A stretch of DNA of 64,000 nt from Nilaparvata lugens (GCF_014356525.2 NC_052508.1:39224613-39288612); one strand, 5' to 3'. Shown: positions 1 to 11,976, counted from the first letter of the stretch. The notes: generated by a model not told the origin, from the sequence alone. Made by a program: numbers and translations.

Positions 1-2654
1 TAGGTGCATCACAATCATCCAAGAACAAATTATTTACCAGTTACCAACTAAAAATTCACAGACATGTGGAATAATTGAAGCGTGAATTATATTCCGAGCG
101 AACAAAAGCAATTCTGGTTTGAAAAGTAGGAGTTTATTACGAATTGCCGGCCGGCTCTTTAATGCTTTCCCGTGTTTGACCTCTGGCGGAAACTTTGTGG
201 ATTTTTTCACAAGTTTGAAGTGTGTATGCAGATGAAATGAGCCGCAATCGCAGCCGACCGAGTTGGAAGTGAATCCAACCAAGGACACGGTCGCTGACAT
301 TGACCTCCCTCCATTCAGCTCGACCAGCGACCTGCCAAAACTCCGCTCCAGTTCTCATCACGAACGTCACTTGCACACCTCTCGCCATTAAAACTCTGTG
401 TTCCATTCTCAATGAAAATCTCCACTAGCCAGTCTATCTTGAGTTGATCAGTCTCTCACTACCATGGAGATAACTAGATGATCCTGGTAAGTGATCACCC
501 TTACAGCTGACAAACATTATTTATTATTTAATTTCAAAAATTGATTAACGGAGGATAATCATTATAACAAAACTACAGTAATTGATCTGGTGCTTATACA
601 ATTATGATTATCATTTTCATAAGTGACGTTAGGTGTCACGTCAACGCAGAACATCCGAAACGATATCTCTGTCAGTGAAGGCTATAAGAACAGATAAACA
701 CAGTACAATAATTAATCTCAAATTAATTAGTTAACATTTCAATAAACGTTTCTATGAATTCCTAAAATAATAATCAATCGATCAATTTTTATGAATAATC
801 TATATTACTGACTCTTCCTTCCTCATTGATAAATTCAAGGTATTAATTTTACTCTTTATTTCTGCCAGTCTTCAATTTCAATTTGTTCGAAGAACAGACT
901 TTCTTGAAATATCTTCAATCTCATAGTCCACCACTTCAATTATTGTACTTGGTTAGTGATTTCAAAGTATACGATTCCGTATATTCGCGCCTATTCAGGC
1001 GCCAAATTGATGGGCTTTTCTTGAACTTGGTGGTCTAGTATGTGTAGGGAGAGACATACACGATTAAATCACGAGCTGGGTTCATTACACTCATGATGAC
1101 TCTACTATATGGTTTAAAAGAGGACTTTATTATTTGATTGAAGAGTCCAGTAATATGTAACAAAAAATTCTACAAAATCGGAGGATTTTGAATGAATCTT
1201 TTTCAATACAGACGTTTATGCAGTTACGTGAGAGCTTCCAACGATATTTGGAGCTGATAGGATAATAGCATTTTAGTAAAATTATGATGGAATGTCCAGT
1301 CAAAATAATGGTCGTTTTGCAGGAAACAGCTCCGAAAGAATATTTTTCTCGACATTTTGGGGCGCTGAATTCGACCCAGAAATTTTCCGACACGCCAGAG
1401 GGTGGTTTCACCCACAAACACCTTCAAAAACCCAAATTTTAAACCTTGAGTTTCTCGAGAAAAAGCATCATCTACAAAACTAAAGCTCAAAATAAATAAA
1501 AAATTTAATTTCAAATGAATTGAGTGTTCGCGCAGGACTCTACCATTTCTGGTTACGGAGCTACAAATTTTCAAAAAAGGGGTAGGCAATTTTTACAGGG
1601 TTTTTCAAAATTATCCAAACTCACCACTTCTACACTATCTATACAACTTGAATCTTTCCCTAGTAATGATATAAAACCACATATCACATGTAAGAACAGG
1701 ATTCGTTGGGAATTTTCGAATTCAGTAGTCGGGGAAGGGGGAATACACCCAAAAATAGAAAATCATTTCCTATAGCCAAAATACAAAATTTTCATTATTA
1801 CCTATACCTTTTCAAGGCTTTCCTTACAAAAAATAAAGCATACTCCGTTAGAAATCAATTGATAGTCACCCTCTAAAATACCGAGAGCACGTCACATATC
1901 TGTAAGTGATTCACCAATTAGAGTATGATATATTTTAATATCATAATATGATGTATATCCTATATTATGTGTTTGACTAAGCCTCACCGGAACTGATAAG
2001 ATAGATTCTTCTTCTTGTAGTGAAGGGCGATGGCGACCAGCAGGACAAGTCAATACTTGATAAGATAGATTACTCAACTTAATACTCATGTTGACCACAT
2101 AAGAATATTGACGCATTTCATTATCATCACTGTTCCACACCTTGTTCCAGCGACTAGACATGTGATCAATCACATGCTGGCTATTATTGAGAAAACAATC
2201 CCCATCAAAATTGGAACAGAGATGAGTGTCACACTGATATTTCAAACCCAATTATTAGGCTACTTTCCTTCCACGTGCTTGATCATTATGATACTGGATA
2301 TCGATGTTGGTCGATAATCGAATGGACTCAATTATAGTTGAAAAAGAGATGTAGATAAGATAAGCAATATTAGCATGTACTGTATTATCACAATACCTCC
2401 TCTTACTTACAAATCTTACACAAATATTCTCTGCCATATTATTTGTAAGTGATAGTCAGTTTATATCCGCTTTAATGACTTTCCATGAAAATTAATCATG
2501 TCCAACCCTAGATGGTTTTGCATTGTTGAAACACGCATCAATCATTGATTCATGATTCAATAGCATTCATCTTCCATCTTCCAGAGCAACAGATATATTC
2601 CTGACGCTCTTTTTAGCCTGATGAGATCGATCAGACTTTAAGTGCTAATTCGGG
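1..2654. other. AT-rich sequence, no recognisable gene
   Basis: No coding region can be supported. About 130-420 is visibly richer in G, C and CpG than its surroundings and holds two overlapping minus-strand open frames of about 90 codons, but neither has a recognisable motif. About 1340-1760 resembles dispersed non-coding repeat sequence, with short phrases such as GGGTGGTTTCACCCA, but no second copy was found in the window. Confidence 0.5.
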
Positions 2655-3110
2655 AAGTTTAGTAATATTTATCGATTTGGCAAAGGCCTTCAATAGATGC
2701 CGTTGATCGACATAAACTGCTGAGAAAACTTGATTCTATGGGAATTCGTAATCAATGGTTCGAAAGCTATCTATCTGATAGGAAACAAATTGTTCAAATA
2801 TTAGGAGTAGAATCTATTAGAAGAGTAGCTTCTAATAATATTTATTAGATAATATTACTTATAATATTTAGGAATTTCAATCTTAGTAATGATTGATGAG
2901 AAATTGAATTGGTCGGCCAACATTGCATTATTGAAAAGTAAAACTCGCATAGCTATTTATATTTTTTACCAATTGAACAAAATCCTATTATTAGAAGAGC
3001 CATGCTTTTTTTATTTTGCTTATGTTCAGTCACTTATGGAATTGTGATCAGGCCAAATTTATTATCAAAACAGCATCGAGAAAACGTGTAGCCTACGCAC
3101 TCATACTGAT
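2655..3110 (+). pseudogene. LINE reverse transcriptase remnant
   Basis: Decayed fragment of a non-LTR retrotransposon RT. Around 2663-2700 the sequence reads VIFIDLAKAFN, the catalytic-aspartate motif (F-x-D-x-x-K-A-F-D) of LINE RTs. A shifted frame at 2710-2835 gives MGIRNQWFESYLSDRKQIV, matching the FxSYLxxRxQ block that follows. The region that should hold FADD is deleted. At 2871-3050 a further block reads MIDEKLNWS and matches the GIxxDxxLxW segment. Several stops and frameshifts make it non-functional. The FESYL and DxxLxW wording resembles the two better preserved LINEs at 9.5-12.5 kb and 28.0-29.8 kb, so the same clade is likely. No 3' tail is evident. Confidence 0.75.
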
Positions 3111-3341
3111 GAAATTTTTAAAGAATTCAATGTTTTAAGTATCTAAGGCAAATTTAGAGTAAGAAATATATTGTTATGCATTAATAAAAAAATAAATCTA
3201 AGTACCTTTTTTACTTTCCTTGCCCTACTACCATAGGTAAGGAAAGTATTGCTTTCCAAAAAAAATTAAGGTACCCCAATTTCAAGTTTTCTATACGTTT
3301 CATGGTCCCCTGAGTCCAAAAACATGATTTTTGGGTGTTGG

Positions 3342-3343
3342 TC

Positions 3344-3377
<34 letters not shown>

Positions 3378-3430
3378 TGTGTGTGTGTGTATGTGTGTGT
3401 GCGTGTGTGTATGTGTGTATGTGTGTATGT
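3342..3430. repeat. (GT)n microsatellite
   Basis: Imperfect GT repeat with occasional AT and GC variants, in the left arm of the foldback element. A shorter CA run at about 5518-5536 is its counterpart in the right arm. Confidence 0.9.
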
Positions 3431-3547
3431 CTGTGAACACGATAACTCCATTCCTAATCAACCGATTGACTTGAAATTTTAAACTTAAGGTCCTTATACC
3501 ATGAGGACCCGACAATAAGAAATTCAATAAAATTCAATTCAAGATGG

Positions 3548-4030
3548 CGGGAAAAATGGCGGATAATTACTAAAAAACCATGTTTTTCACGATTTTCTCA
3601 AAAACGGCTCTAACGATTTTCTTTAAATTTCTACCATGGATAGCTATTTATGAGCCCTATCAACTGACATAAGTCTCATTTCTGGGAAAATTGCAGGAGC
3701 TGCGTAATATTCTCGAGAAAAATGGCGGATAATTACTAAAAAACCATGTTTTTCACGGTTTTCTCAAAAACGGCTCTAACGATTTTCTTCAAATTTATAC
3801 CATGAATAGCTATTTATAAGCCCTATCAACTGACATGAGTCTCATTTCTGGGAAAATTGCAGGAGTTCCGTAATATTTTTGAGAAAAATGGCGGATAATC
3901 ACTAAAAAACCATGTTTTTCACGGTTTTCTCGAAAACGGCTGTAACGATTTTCTTCAAATTTATACCATGGATAGCTATTTATAAGCCCTATCAACTGGC
4001 ATGATTCTCCACTCTGGGAAACTGATGGGG
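3548..4030. repeat. 167-bp tandem repeat, about 2.9 copies
   Basis: The phrase AATGGCGGATAATTACTAAA (or ..ATCACTAAA) recurs near 3554, 3720 and 3887, a spacing of about 167 bp. Each unit continues through CCATGTTTTTCACG, an AACGGCTCTAACGATTTTCTT block, ATAGCTATTTAT and TCTGGGAAAATTGCAGGAG. The right arm of the foldback carries a single diverged inverted unit, so the tandem expansion affects one arm only. Confidence 0.85.
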
Positions 4031-4481
4031 GGTCCACCCCATCCTTGAGAAATAGACTTAGTAACCTCCTTCTAGGTTACATGAGGTAGGTAGGTAGCGC
4101 AGTTCATAAAAATAACACATAGTCGAGATATTTCATCTGTAGAACAGCTGTTTTGACGACTTAAAAAAAATTACGACTAAAAAAATAATCGAATTTCACA
4201 ATTTACACTAAGGAAAAAGTACTCTGAAAACAATAATAATTATATATACACATATACAGAAGTTTGATCGTAGTTTCAAATATGAGCAAGGAAAGTTGTG
4301 TGAGTGTACCACACCAGATTTTTAAAATTGTTTAATCATGTTTCAGATATATGATGCCATTATAGAGTGATTGAAGAATAAATAGATAATTAAAAATAAC
4401 AGCAATATTTTATTTATTTATTCATTTTTGACCGAGCGAAGTGAGGTCTAAGATTCAAGTCGACGGTTTGGCACTTCTGTT

Positions 4482-4680
4482 AGAATGTTTGAATGTTTGA
4501 ATGTTTGAATATTTGAATGATTGAATGTTTGAATGTTTGAATGTTTGAATGTTTGAATGTTTGAATGTTTGAATGTTTGAATGTTTGAATGTTTGAATGT
4601 TCGAATGTTTGAATGTTTAAATGTTTGAATGTTTAAATGTTTGCATGTTTAAATGTTTGAATGTTTAAATGTTTATATGT
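4482..4680. repeat. (TTTGAATG)n minisatellite
   Basis: About 24 copies of an 8-bp unit TTTGAATG with scattered point variants such as TTTAAATG and TTTGCATG. It is preceded by GACCGAGCGAAGTGAGGTC (4431-4449) and followed by TTGCGCATTTACGGCGAAAC. This layout of a GC-rich end motif next to an 8-mer array resembles Helitron-like non-autonomous repeats. The class is inferred. Confidence 0.9.
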
Positions 4681-5670
4681 TGCGCATTTACGGCGAAACG
4701 CGGTAATAGATTTTAATTAAATTTGACAGATATGTTCCTTTTTTAATTGCGCGTTGACGTATATACAAAGTTTTTGGAAATCTTGCATTCCAAGGATATA
4801 TAGAAGAAAAAGGAGCCTCCTTCATACGCCAATATTAGAGTAAAATATCTGGTGTGGTTCACTCACACAACTTTCCTTGCCGTTATGGAAATTGATCACC
4901 TGACGCTACCGTAGTGTTCCCGCGCATCTTAAGTCTACTATTCAAAGATTAGAGCCAGCTGGTGATAGGGTAATAACGCTGGAGACACACGAGGTCTGCT
5001 ATCTCTTCATAGTGAACCATTTAATAGAATCAACAGTTGCCAATAGTTTGCAATTGGATTATCACATTTTCTCGATTTTCGAGTTTATTTTTTATTTTAG
5101 GTGAAAATGTTACTGAACATTAATTGTAGAGATTCTCATGCTCTATCTATTCCACTCAAAATTTTTGGTTTAAACTGTATCTGAAGCTTGATAATAAGGG
5201 ATCTAAAATCAAACTCTGCATAGATGGGGCAGAACTCCTGAAATTTTTACAGATATGGGACTTGTGGCAGTTGATAGAGCTTATCGATGACTATTTCAGG
5301 TATAACTTTAATCAAAATTGTTGGAGCCGTTTTCGAGAAAATCGCGAAAAACCCTGTTTTTGACAACATTTCCGTCATTTTAGCCGCCATCTTGAATCGC
5401 ATTTAATCGAAATTGTTCGTGTCGGATCCTTATATTGTAAGGAACTTACGTTCCAAATTTAAAGTCATTCCGTTAATTGGGAGATGAGATATCGTGTACA
5501 CAGACGCACATACACTCATACACACACACACACACAAATACAGACCAATACCCACAAACCACTTTTTTGGACTCAGGGGACCTTGAAACGTTTAGAAATT
5601 TAGAAATTGGGGTACCTTAATTTTTTTCGGTAAGCAATACTTTCCTTACCTATGGTAATAGGGCAAGGAA

Positions 5671-6168
5671 TTTATTCATTTATTCATTTATTCATTTATT
5701 CATTTATTCATTATCATTATTCATTTATTCTTTATTCATTTATTCATTTATTCATTTATTCATTTATTCATTTATTCATTTATTCATTTATTCATTTATT
5801 CATTATTCATTTATTCATTTATTCATTTATTATTTATTCATTTATTCATTATTCATTTATTCATTTATTCATTCATTCATTTTATTCATTTATTCATTTA
5901 TCATTTATTCATTTATTCATTTATTCATTTATTCATTTATTCATTTATTCATTTATTCATTTATTCATTTATTATTTATTCATTTATTCATTTATTCATT
6001 TATTCATTTATTCATTTATTCATTATTCATTTATTCATTTATTCATTTATTCATTTATTCATTTATTCATTTATTCATTTATTCATTTATTCATTATTCA
6101 TTTATTCATTTATTCATTTATTCATTATTCATTTTTCATTTATTCATTTATTCATTTTTCATTTATTT
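5671..6168. repeat. (TTTATTCA)n minisatellite
   Basis: About 0.5 kb of an 8-bp unit TTTATTCA with occasional shortened units (TTATCA, TTTTTCA). It starts exactly at the right end of the foldback composite (GGGCAAGGAA then TTTATTCA) and ends before TTTTTTGACCACAG. The open frame it creates (repeating FIYSFIHL) is a by-product and not a gene. Confidence 0.95.
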
Positions 6169-6179
6169 TTTGACCACAG

Positions 6180-8402
6180 ATCTGTACCACCAATCTAAAT
6201 AACATATTCTTTACTTAGTCTATGGTTGTACTTATTGTGAAATAGTATATTGTCTATTCTCGTATCATACTGAATAATCGGGAACAATATTGCATTTTTC
6301 TTGCTGCATGCTTGTTGAATTTGAGGTTGAACTTGCAAATATGCAGGCAATATTAAGGCCAGTAGCCTACTATCCAATCATTCATTATTAATTTAGTAAA
6401 ATTGATGGTGGTAGAGTAGATACTTATTGAACTTAACAATGAACATCTTTACACCAATTATACAGAGAGCGATTATTCATCTATTCACATCTTAGCATGG
6501 CCGGTGAATAGTACGAAAAACAAAAATAATATTGCCTCATCCATGAAATCCGCGTATGTCGAAGAAGGCTGTTTCGGATTGAATAAGAGGACAATAATTA
6601 TTCAAGAGCGCACATCACTATTCTAGTGGCTGGGAGTGCCAAGGGAATACACGCAGATTGATGTGACCTGCAGACCGATGTTTTGGACTTTTCAATTCTC
6701 TTTCATCAGGGAACGTGCTCCAATATACAATTCGAATGATATTCTGATGCGAAGGCATTTCTAACGACAGGAGAACCGATAATGCAGATTTTATATTGAA
6801 GTTGTGAAGTGATACTACCATGGATCTGGAGAAGGTATTAAAGTAGGCGAGTTATCAGAGTCGAGAATTCTTTACATGCGACTATTCAGTGGCTACCGCC
6901 TCCCGCTCACCAACACAATCAATAAATGATAAGTGCTTTATAAGCGCTAAATGAGGTGAAGCACCGTTAATATTTCCCCGGTTTTTGTTTCTCTTTCACC
7001 AGGCAGCAAACAAGTAGGGATTTATTTTGAAAATCGTTGCGTGAGATTGCAACATCGTTCACTTGATAACACTGGTAGAATCCAGGGCCGGAAACTTTGC
7101 TCGTATTATAACATCATTTTCATAACTTGCGGATTATTCTCAACTCGTTTTCAACCGCGAAAAGCGCCTCATAACTTGTTTGGTAATTACCTTTTTCTAA
7201 TTTATTTTCTTTTACCGTCACTAATAAGGAGGGAATATTCCATGAATATAGTTTTCGTGTTGATATCGTTCGACGTATTGCGGTAGAAAGCCTATAATTT
7301 TGCAAACTTCGTTATCAATTACTCTAAACGCCAAAGTATATCGGTTAATTATAAATTACTTTTGTGAACGTACTGTGAGCTATTCACAGCACACTACGAA
7401 CTTGGCGTGATAGGGAACCTCCTCTAAACCTTATAACAGTTCTTTTTAAACCGCTTTGAAACTATTTAAGAAACTGTAGCTGGTTTATTCCTATTATAAA
7501 CACAACATTGATGTCAGTGCTGGTTTGTTCATTACCACTGCATAATGTCCTATTTTGTAGGTCAATAGTGTATAAACAGCCAACAATAATGGCTCTCGAG
7601 TATGATATTCGCTCACAAATAATTAAGTATTACTTTTGATTCCAATAATTCATTTTATTCATGTATAATTGTAGTGATTCATATATGGAAGAATGAATAA
7701 CTCAATTCATGTTTATGAATGCTGCTTATGATATGGATTATCAAGTCATATATTTGTTTCTTTGAATTGAGTGGTAGAAGCGTAGAAGGTATTTAGTATG
7801 CACCAATCAAATAAGTAATCCAGTAGTTGAAGCATGTGGAGAATTTGATCATTAAAAATTCGACTGAGTCACTGTCAATGTTGTAGAACCGTTCCATAAT
7901 GCAATAACCATGGTCCTGTACCAAATAAAACAGTAGAATTTGACAATAATTATATGTGTGTTACTATTCCATAATTTGATCATTGTTCTTTCACTCATAA
8001 ATTCCAGCTTCAACAGACAATCAAGCAAATTATTTCAATATCCATAGGGTGATAATACGCATAGACGTATGTGCAGTGACATTATAATATGAAAAATTTA
8101 TTTATGTACCTACTAACCAATCAAGCCAAACCATGTTGAAAATTACAAAGTAGTCTCACAAAGTCACAAAATACAATCTCACTAACATCAACACAATTTT
8201 TCATGATACACCAATACATTTAGCACCAAGAATAATTCTGTTCATTTGATTAGTGATTGATATTAATTAGGCTCTATTATGTATAATGAAATATTGTTGA
8301 TCTCTTCCCAGTTCTCGCACAAGATAAGCAATTTCAATATTTATTATATCCGATGGATAAGAGATAGTTGTCTGGTACAAATAATCATGACTCATATTAT
8401 TT
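6180..8402. other. AT-rich sequence, no recognisable gene
   Basis: Only short open frames without motifs. No repeat shared with the rest of the window was recognised. Confidence 0.5.
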
Positions 8403-8782
8403 ACTAGCCGTCAGGCTCGCTTCGCTCGCCATATCCGTCTAGCCAGGGGGCTCCGCGCCCTGGACCCCCGACTGGGACGTCCAAAAATGAGATTGGACTC
8501 GCTTCGCTCGCCTGCATTTTTCATTTGAGCATTTCTATCATATGTTAGGACAATCCAGTCCGGGGTCCAGACTAAACATCTGGCTAAACGGATATGGCGA
8601 GCGAAGCGAGCCTAACGGCTAGTAATATAATATTCCCAGGATTGAAGTAGCAGTGCCAATCAATTTTTCCGCGATAAATGCATTTAAATCTTCAACTTGG
8701 TGCAAACCTAACAAAGTCAACTCAACTTAATGCCAACCTGTCAGTCAGTGAGTGAGTGAGTGCCATTTCGCTTTTATATAAT
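8403..8782 (+). mobile_element. Helitron-like palindromic repeat, copy A (internally deleted)
   Basis: Begins with a palindrome of about 220 bp (8403-8624). It opens ACTAGCCGTCAGGCTCGC and closes with the inverted form GCGAGCCTAACGGCTAGT, with an inner stem-forming GGGGGCTCCGCGCCCTGGAC. It is followed by a body starting AATATAATATTCCCAGG and ending GAGTGAGTGCCATTTCGCTT. Compared with copy B the body lacks about 300 bp between CCAACCTG and the GAGT/CAGT array. It has no coding capacity. The terminal palindrome, GAGT microsatellite and CTAG end resemble Helitron-like non-autonomous elements, but the class is inferred. Confidence 0.7.
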
Positions 8783-9462
8783 ACTAGCCGTCAGGCTCGC
8801 TTCGCTCGCCATATCCGTCTAGCCAGGGGGCTCCGCCCCCTGGACCCCCGACTGGTTCGTCCAAGAATAAGATCAGCAGGCTCGCTTCGCTCGCCTGCAT
8901 TTTTCATTTGAGCATTTTTATCATATGTTAGAACAATCCAGTCGGGGGTCCAGACTAAACGTCTGGCTAAACGGATATGGCGAGCGGAGCGAGCCTGACG
9001 GCTAGTAATATAATATTCCCAGGATTGAAGTAGCAGTGCCAATCAATTTTTCCGCGATAAATGCATTTAAATCTTCAACTTGGTGCCAACCTAACAAAGT
9101 CAACTCAACTTAATGCCAACCTGACAAAATTATTAATTAGTTGCCAGTTAACAACTGTTTCGAAGAGGTACTCTATCTAGATTATAGTTCTATAGTAACA
9201 TATGATATGGAAATTTCAATTATAATTAAGAGATTGGGAGAAGAAGAATATACATGCTAAAAGACGAACTTTAAACCCTTAAAAACAACCCTCAGAGTTA
9301 AAATATTGCCAAAAGATTTCTTAGTGCGCCTCTAAAGAGCCAACTGAACATACCTACCAAATTTGAACGTTTTTGGTACGGTAGATTTTTAGTTATGCGA
9401 GTGAGTGAGTGAGTGAGTGAGTCAGTCAGTCAGTGAGTGAGTGCCATTTCGCTTTTATATAT
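8783..9462 (+). mobile_element. Helitron-like palindromic repeat, copy B
   Basis: Longest copy of the family. Palindrome at 8783-9006, then a roughly 455-bp body ending in a GAGT/CAGT array (about 9399-9442) and GCCATTTCGCTTTTATATA. It follows copy A directly, head to tail. A diverged reverse-oriented copy lies at 43360-43993. The body contains no open frame of interest. Confidence 0.75.
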
Positions 9463-9473
9463 ATAGATATAGA

Positions 9474-9791
9474 TCAATTGAGGTTCTAATTTTTACTGAA
9501 ACCTGGACTTCTGAAGAAGAAAAATCACTGTTAAACATTGATGGCTATAATTTATATATAAAAAGTAACTCCTTGAATCGTTCAGATGGAATTGTCATGT
9601 ATGTAGCTAATAGTATTTCCTCGAAAAAAATTAATAGTCCAAACGAATATCCTTTCTTAGCTGTTGAGCTGCAAACTAAAAATAATAAATATTTAGTAAC
9701 ATCCGTTTATAGATCTCCTAGTACAAGTATACCTTTATTTATAGAACAACTTGATAATTATATGAATGGTTCATGCTTTAATTTTGATTAA
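9474..9791 (+). pseudogene. LINE endonuclease domain (partial)
   Basis: N-terminal part of ORF2: an exonuclease-endonuclease-phosphatase (APE-like) domain that nicks target DNA to prime reverse transcription. Visible motifs are FTETW (catalytic Glu region, about 9493-9507), DGIVMYVANSI and SVYRSPS (about 9703-9723). The frame ends at a TAA at 9789-9791. Immediately after it SLVIGDV continues the family's IGDxN motif before a further frameshift into the downstream RT frame. The first strand of the domain is missing, so the element is 5'-truncated. The SVTDHY signature that closes this domain is at about 9988-10005 in the next frame. Confidence 0.85.
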
Positions 9792-9804
9792 TCATTAGTG
9801 ATAG

Positions 9805-11976
9805 GTGATGTTTGATTTGTTATGTAACTCTAAAAAAACGCATGATTATTTGTCTATTATCAGTTCGCATGGGTTTGAGTCCTTTGTCAATAGAAAAACT
9901 CGTCCTGCTTCAAATACTTGTTTAGACCATATTTTTTCTAAATCCAAACATAATGACTCATTAAAAACTGCTGTATTAGAAATGTCAGTTACTGATCATT
10001 ATGCGACTGCTCTTCACGCATCAATTAAAAAAGATGTTTGTTCTCGATCTAGTAAGCCATGTAAGTTTATTGAAGTGAGGAATGTTAATAAAGAAAAGTT
10101 GTTAGAGGAGAGTGCTTTAATGAATTGGGAGATTGACGCGAATAGAAGTATTGAAACATTAGTAAATGAATTTGTAAATAATGTAAAAACGTGCATCAGT
10201 AGAGCAACAGTTATTAAAAAGGTTAATTTAACTAAAAAACATTTGAAACCTTGGATGTCCAATGGAATTCTAAAGTCCATAACTATAAGAGATAGATTAT
10301 ATAAAAGATTGAAAAATGAACCATTTAATGTAGAGCTGAGAAGGAAATTCCTGTCTTACAGAAATAGAATAGTAGATCTAATTAGAAAAGCAAAAGATTT
10401 ATATTATCAATCAGAAATAAATAAAGCTCAAGGTGACCCTAAGAAGATATGGTCTGTGATAAATCAAGCAATTATTGGGGTAAATAAGAATTCACAATTA
10501 CATGTAAATCAAGATCTTAATGCTTTGAATGACTATTTTGTGAATGTAGGTATAAATCAAACGCAGGAAATTGATATACATGGACAGAATGAAGATCAAT
10601 ATTTGGAACAAACAATAGATATTGAAAATGCATTTAATTTCAATTTTGTTACTGAAACAGAAATCAAGGAAGTAATCAAAAGTTTGAATGATAATAAGGC
10701 ACCTGGATGGGATAACATATCCAACAGCGTGCTAAAACTATTAACTGACACAATCTCTAAACCTCTTTCAGAAATTTTCAATTGTTGTTTTTCATCTGGA
10801 TACTTTCCCTTGCATTTCAAGCATGCAAAAGTTATTCCTTTACACAAGGGGGGGAGTAAAGAAATACCTCAAAATTATAGACCAATTAGCTTGCTAAGTT
10901 CTATTTCTAAAATTTTCGAAAAATTGGTAAAGAAAAGATTAATTGAATATCTAGATGTTAATAAAATCCTTGATAAGAGGCAGTTTGGTTTCCAACAGGG
11001 TAGAAGCACAGAGGATGCATTGGAGTCCTTAACTGAGACAATATACAATGGTTTCAAAACAAATAAAAAAACCTTGGTAATGTTTCTGGACCTGGCCAAG
11101 GCTTTTGACGTAGTACCACATGATAAAATGATCAAGAAACTATCTAATATTGGTATTCAAGGAATAGAGTTAGATTTCTTTGAAAGTTATCTAAGGGGTA
11201 GAAGCCAAATCGTCAGCTGTGGTGGTAGTAATAGTGAGATTAGAGATGTGACATGGAGTCTACTTCAAGGGACTGTATTGGGACCAGTTTTATTTTTGAT
11301 CTATGTTAATAACCTGCCTAGTGTACTGGACTCAGTTGGGTCTAAGACAATTTGTTTTGCTGATGACACAGCACTTATCTTCCAAGAAGGTTCCTGGGAA
11401 GATGTTATCAAGCAAACAAAAGTGGGTTACTATAAGGTTTCTCAGTGGCTAAAATGTAACTATTTGAGACTAAATCTTGGTAAAACAAAATGTATGACCT
11501 TCAGTCCAACAACAAGAGGAGATCTAGATATGAACAGGCTTTATTTGAATAATGCTTGTAACAGGTATCCATGTGATTCTTGCAATGAGGTTATTGAGAG
11601 TGTAAACAATTACAAGTATCTTGGTATTTTTGTTGATAAGCATCTACGCTGGTCACCTCAGATTAGCTACCTTTGTAGAAAATTAAGGGTGGTCAATTTA
11701 AAAATGTACATGCTTAGAAGTATTTTGAGTCTAAAATTACTAAAATCTGTTTATTTTGCTCTATTCCAATCCTTAGTTCAGTATGGTAATTCTATATGGG
11801 GAGGAACTTTTGATTCAACTTTAAAACCTCTATTTGTTTTACAAAAATTAGTTATCAAAACAATAATGAGGTATCCGAGAGATTTCCCAAGTGTCACATT
11901 GTTTCAAAATTCCAATCTGTTCACTATAAGACAATTGTTTATTTTAAAGACTATTAAGAACATGTGCTCAAATTAA
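9805..11976 (+). CDS. LINE reverse transcriptase (ORF2 main frame)
   Basis: A 723-codon open frame with no internal stop. It encodes the end of the endonuclease (SNTCLDHIF; TDHYATAL, residues about 30-75), a linker, and the RT core. RT landmarks are NDNKAPGWD, HAKVIPLHKGG, NYRPISLLSSI, FGFQQGRSTEDAL, FLDLAKAFD (near residue 427, first catalytic Asp), LLQGTVLGPVLFLIYVN, FADDTALIF (near residue 517, catalytic Asp pair) and YLGIFVDKHLRW. The thumb region continues to a frameshift at the 3' end. The product would copy the element RNA at a nicked genomic site. The initiating ATG is unlikely to be a true start because the frame is shifted from the endonuclease just upstream. A partner of the same clade is at 28042-29418. 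Confidence 0.9.
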   Translation: MMFDLLCNSKKTHDYLSIISSHGFESFVNRKTRPASNTCLDHIFSKSKHNDSLKTAVLEMSVTDHYATALHASIKKDVCSRSSKPCKFIEVRNVNKEKLLEESALMNWEIDANRSIETLVNEFVNNVKTCISRATVIKKVNLTKKHLKPWMSNGILKSITIRDRLYKRLKNEPFNVELRRKFLSYRNRIVDLIRKAKDLYYQSEINKAQGDPKKIWSVINQAIIGVNKNSQLHVNQDLNALNDYFVNVGINQTQEIDIHGQNEDQYLEQTIDIENAFNFNFVTETEIKEVIKSLNDNKAPGWDNISNSVLKLLTDTISKPLSEIFNCCFSSGYFPLHFKHAKVIPLHKGGSKEIPQNYRPISLLSSISKIFEKLVKKRLIEYLDVNKILDKRQFGFQQGRSTEDALESLTETIYNGFKTNKKTLVMFLDLAKAFDVVPHDKMIKKLSNIGIQGIELDFFESYLRGRSQIVSCGGSNSEIRDVTWSLLQGTVLGPVLFLIYVNNLPSVLDSVGSKTICFADDTALIFQEGSWEDVIKQTKVGYYKVSQWLKCNYLRLNLGKTKCMTFSPTTRGDLDMNRLYLNNACNRYPCDSCNEVIESVNNYKYLGIFVDKHLRWSPQISYLCRKLRVVNLKMYMLRSILSLKLLKSVYFALFQSLVQYGNSIWGGTFDSTLKPLFVLQKLVIKTIMRYPRDFPSVTLFQNSNLFTIRQLFILKTIKNMCSN

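Larger units (their letters stand above)
3216..5671. mobile_element. Nested foldback (long inverted repeat) element
   Basis: The two ends are inverted copies. The left end starts CTTTCCTTGCCCTACTACC (3213-3231) and the right end reads TACCTATGGTAATAGGGCAA (5648-5667). Inverted similarity continues inward for several hundred bases and includes AAATTAAGGTACCCCAATTT, a phrase meaning CCCTGAGTCCAAAAA, a GT/CA microsatellite in each arm, and a block with AAGATGGCGG (left) versus CCGCCATCTT (right). A second inner inverted pair lies at 4283-4320 and 4846-4880 (GGAAAGTTGTGTGAGTG and its complement). There is no transposase. It is best described as a non-autonomous foldback composite that is itself nested. 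Confidence 0.65.

Noticed and set aside
34..412. Overlapping minus-strand frames of 88 and 91 codons
   Set aside because: GC-richer stretch, but no domain, no splice evidence and two competing frames; a 5' exon is possible but unsupported.
3266..3527. Frames rich in Thr-His repeats
   Set aside because: Translation of the GT/CA microsatellite.
4482..4680. Regular 8-bp repeat considered as a CRISPR-like array
   Set aside because: No spacers between units; it is a simple minisatellite in eukaryotic DNA.
5652..6173. 173-codon frame of FIYSFIHL repeats
   Set aside because: Direct translation of the TTTATTCA minisatellite; the unit length keeps frames open without any coding function.
10014..11135. 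Antisense frames inside the LINE RT
   Set aside because: Shadow frames of the plus-strand RT; no motifs of their own.
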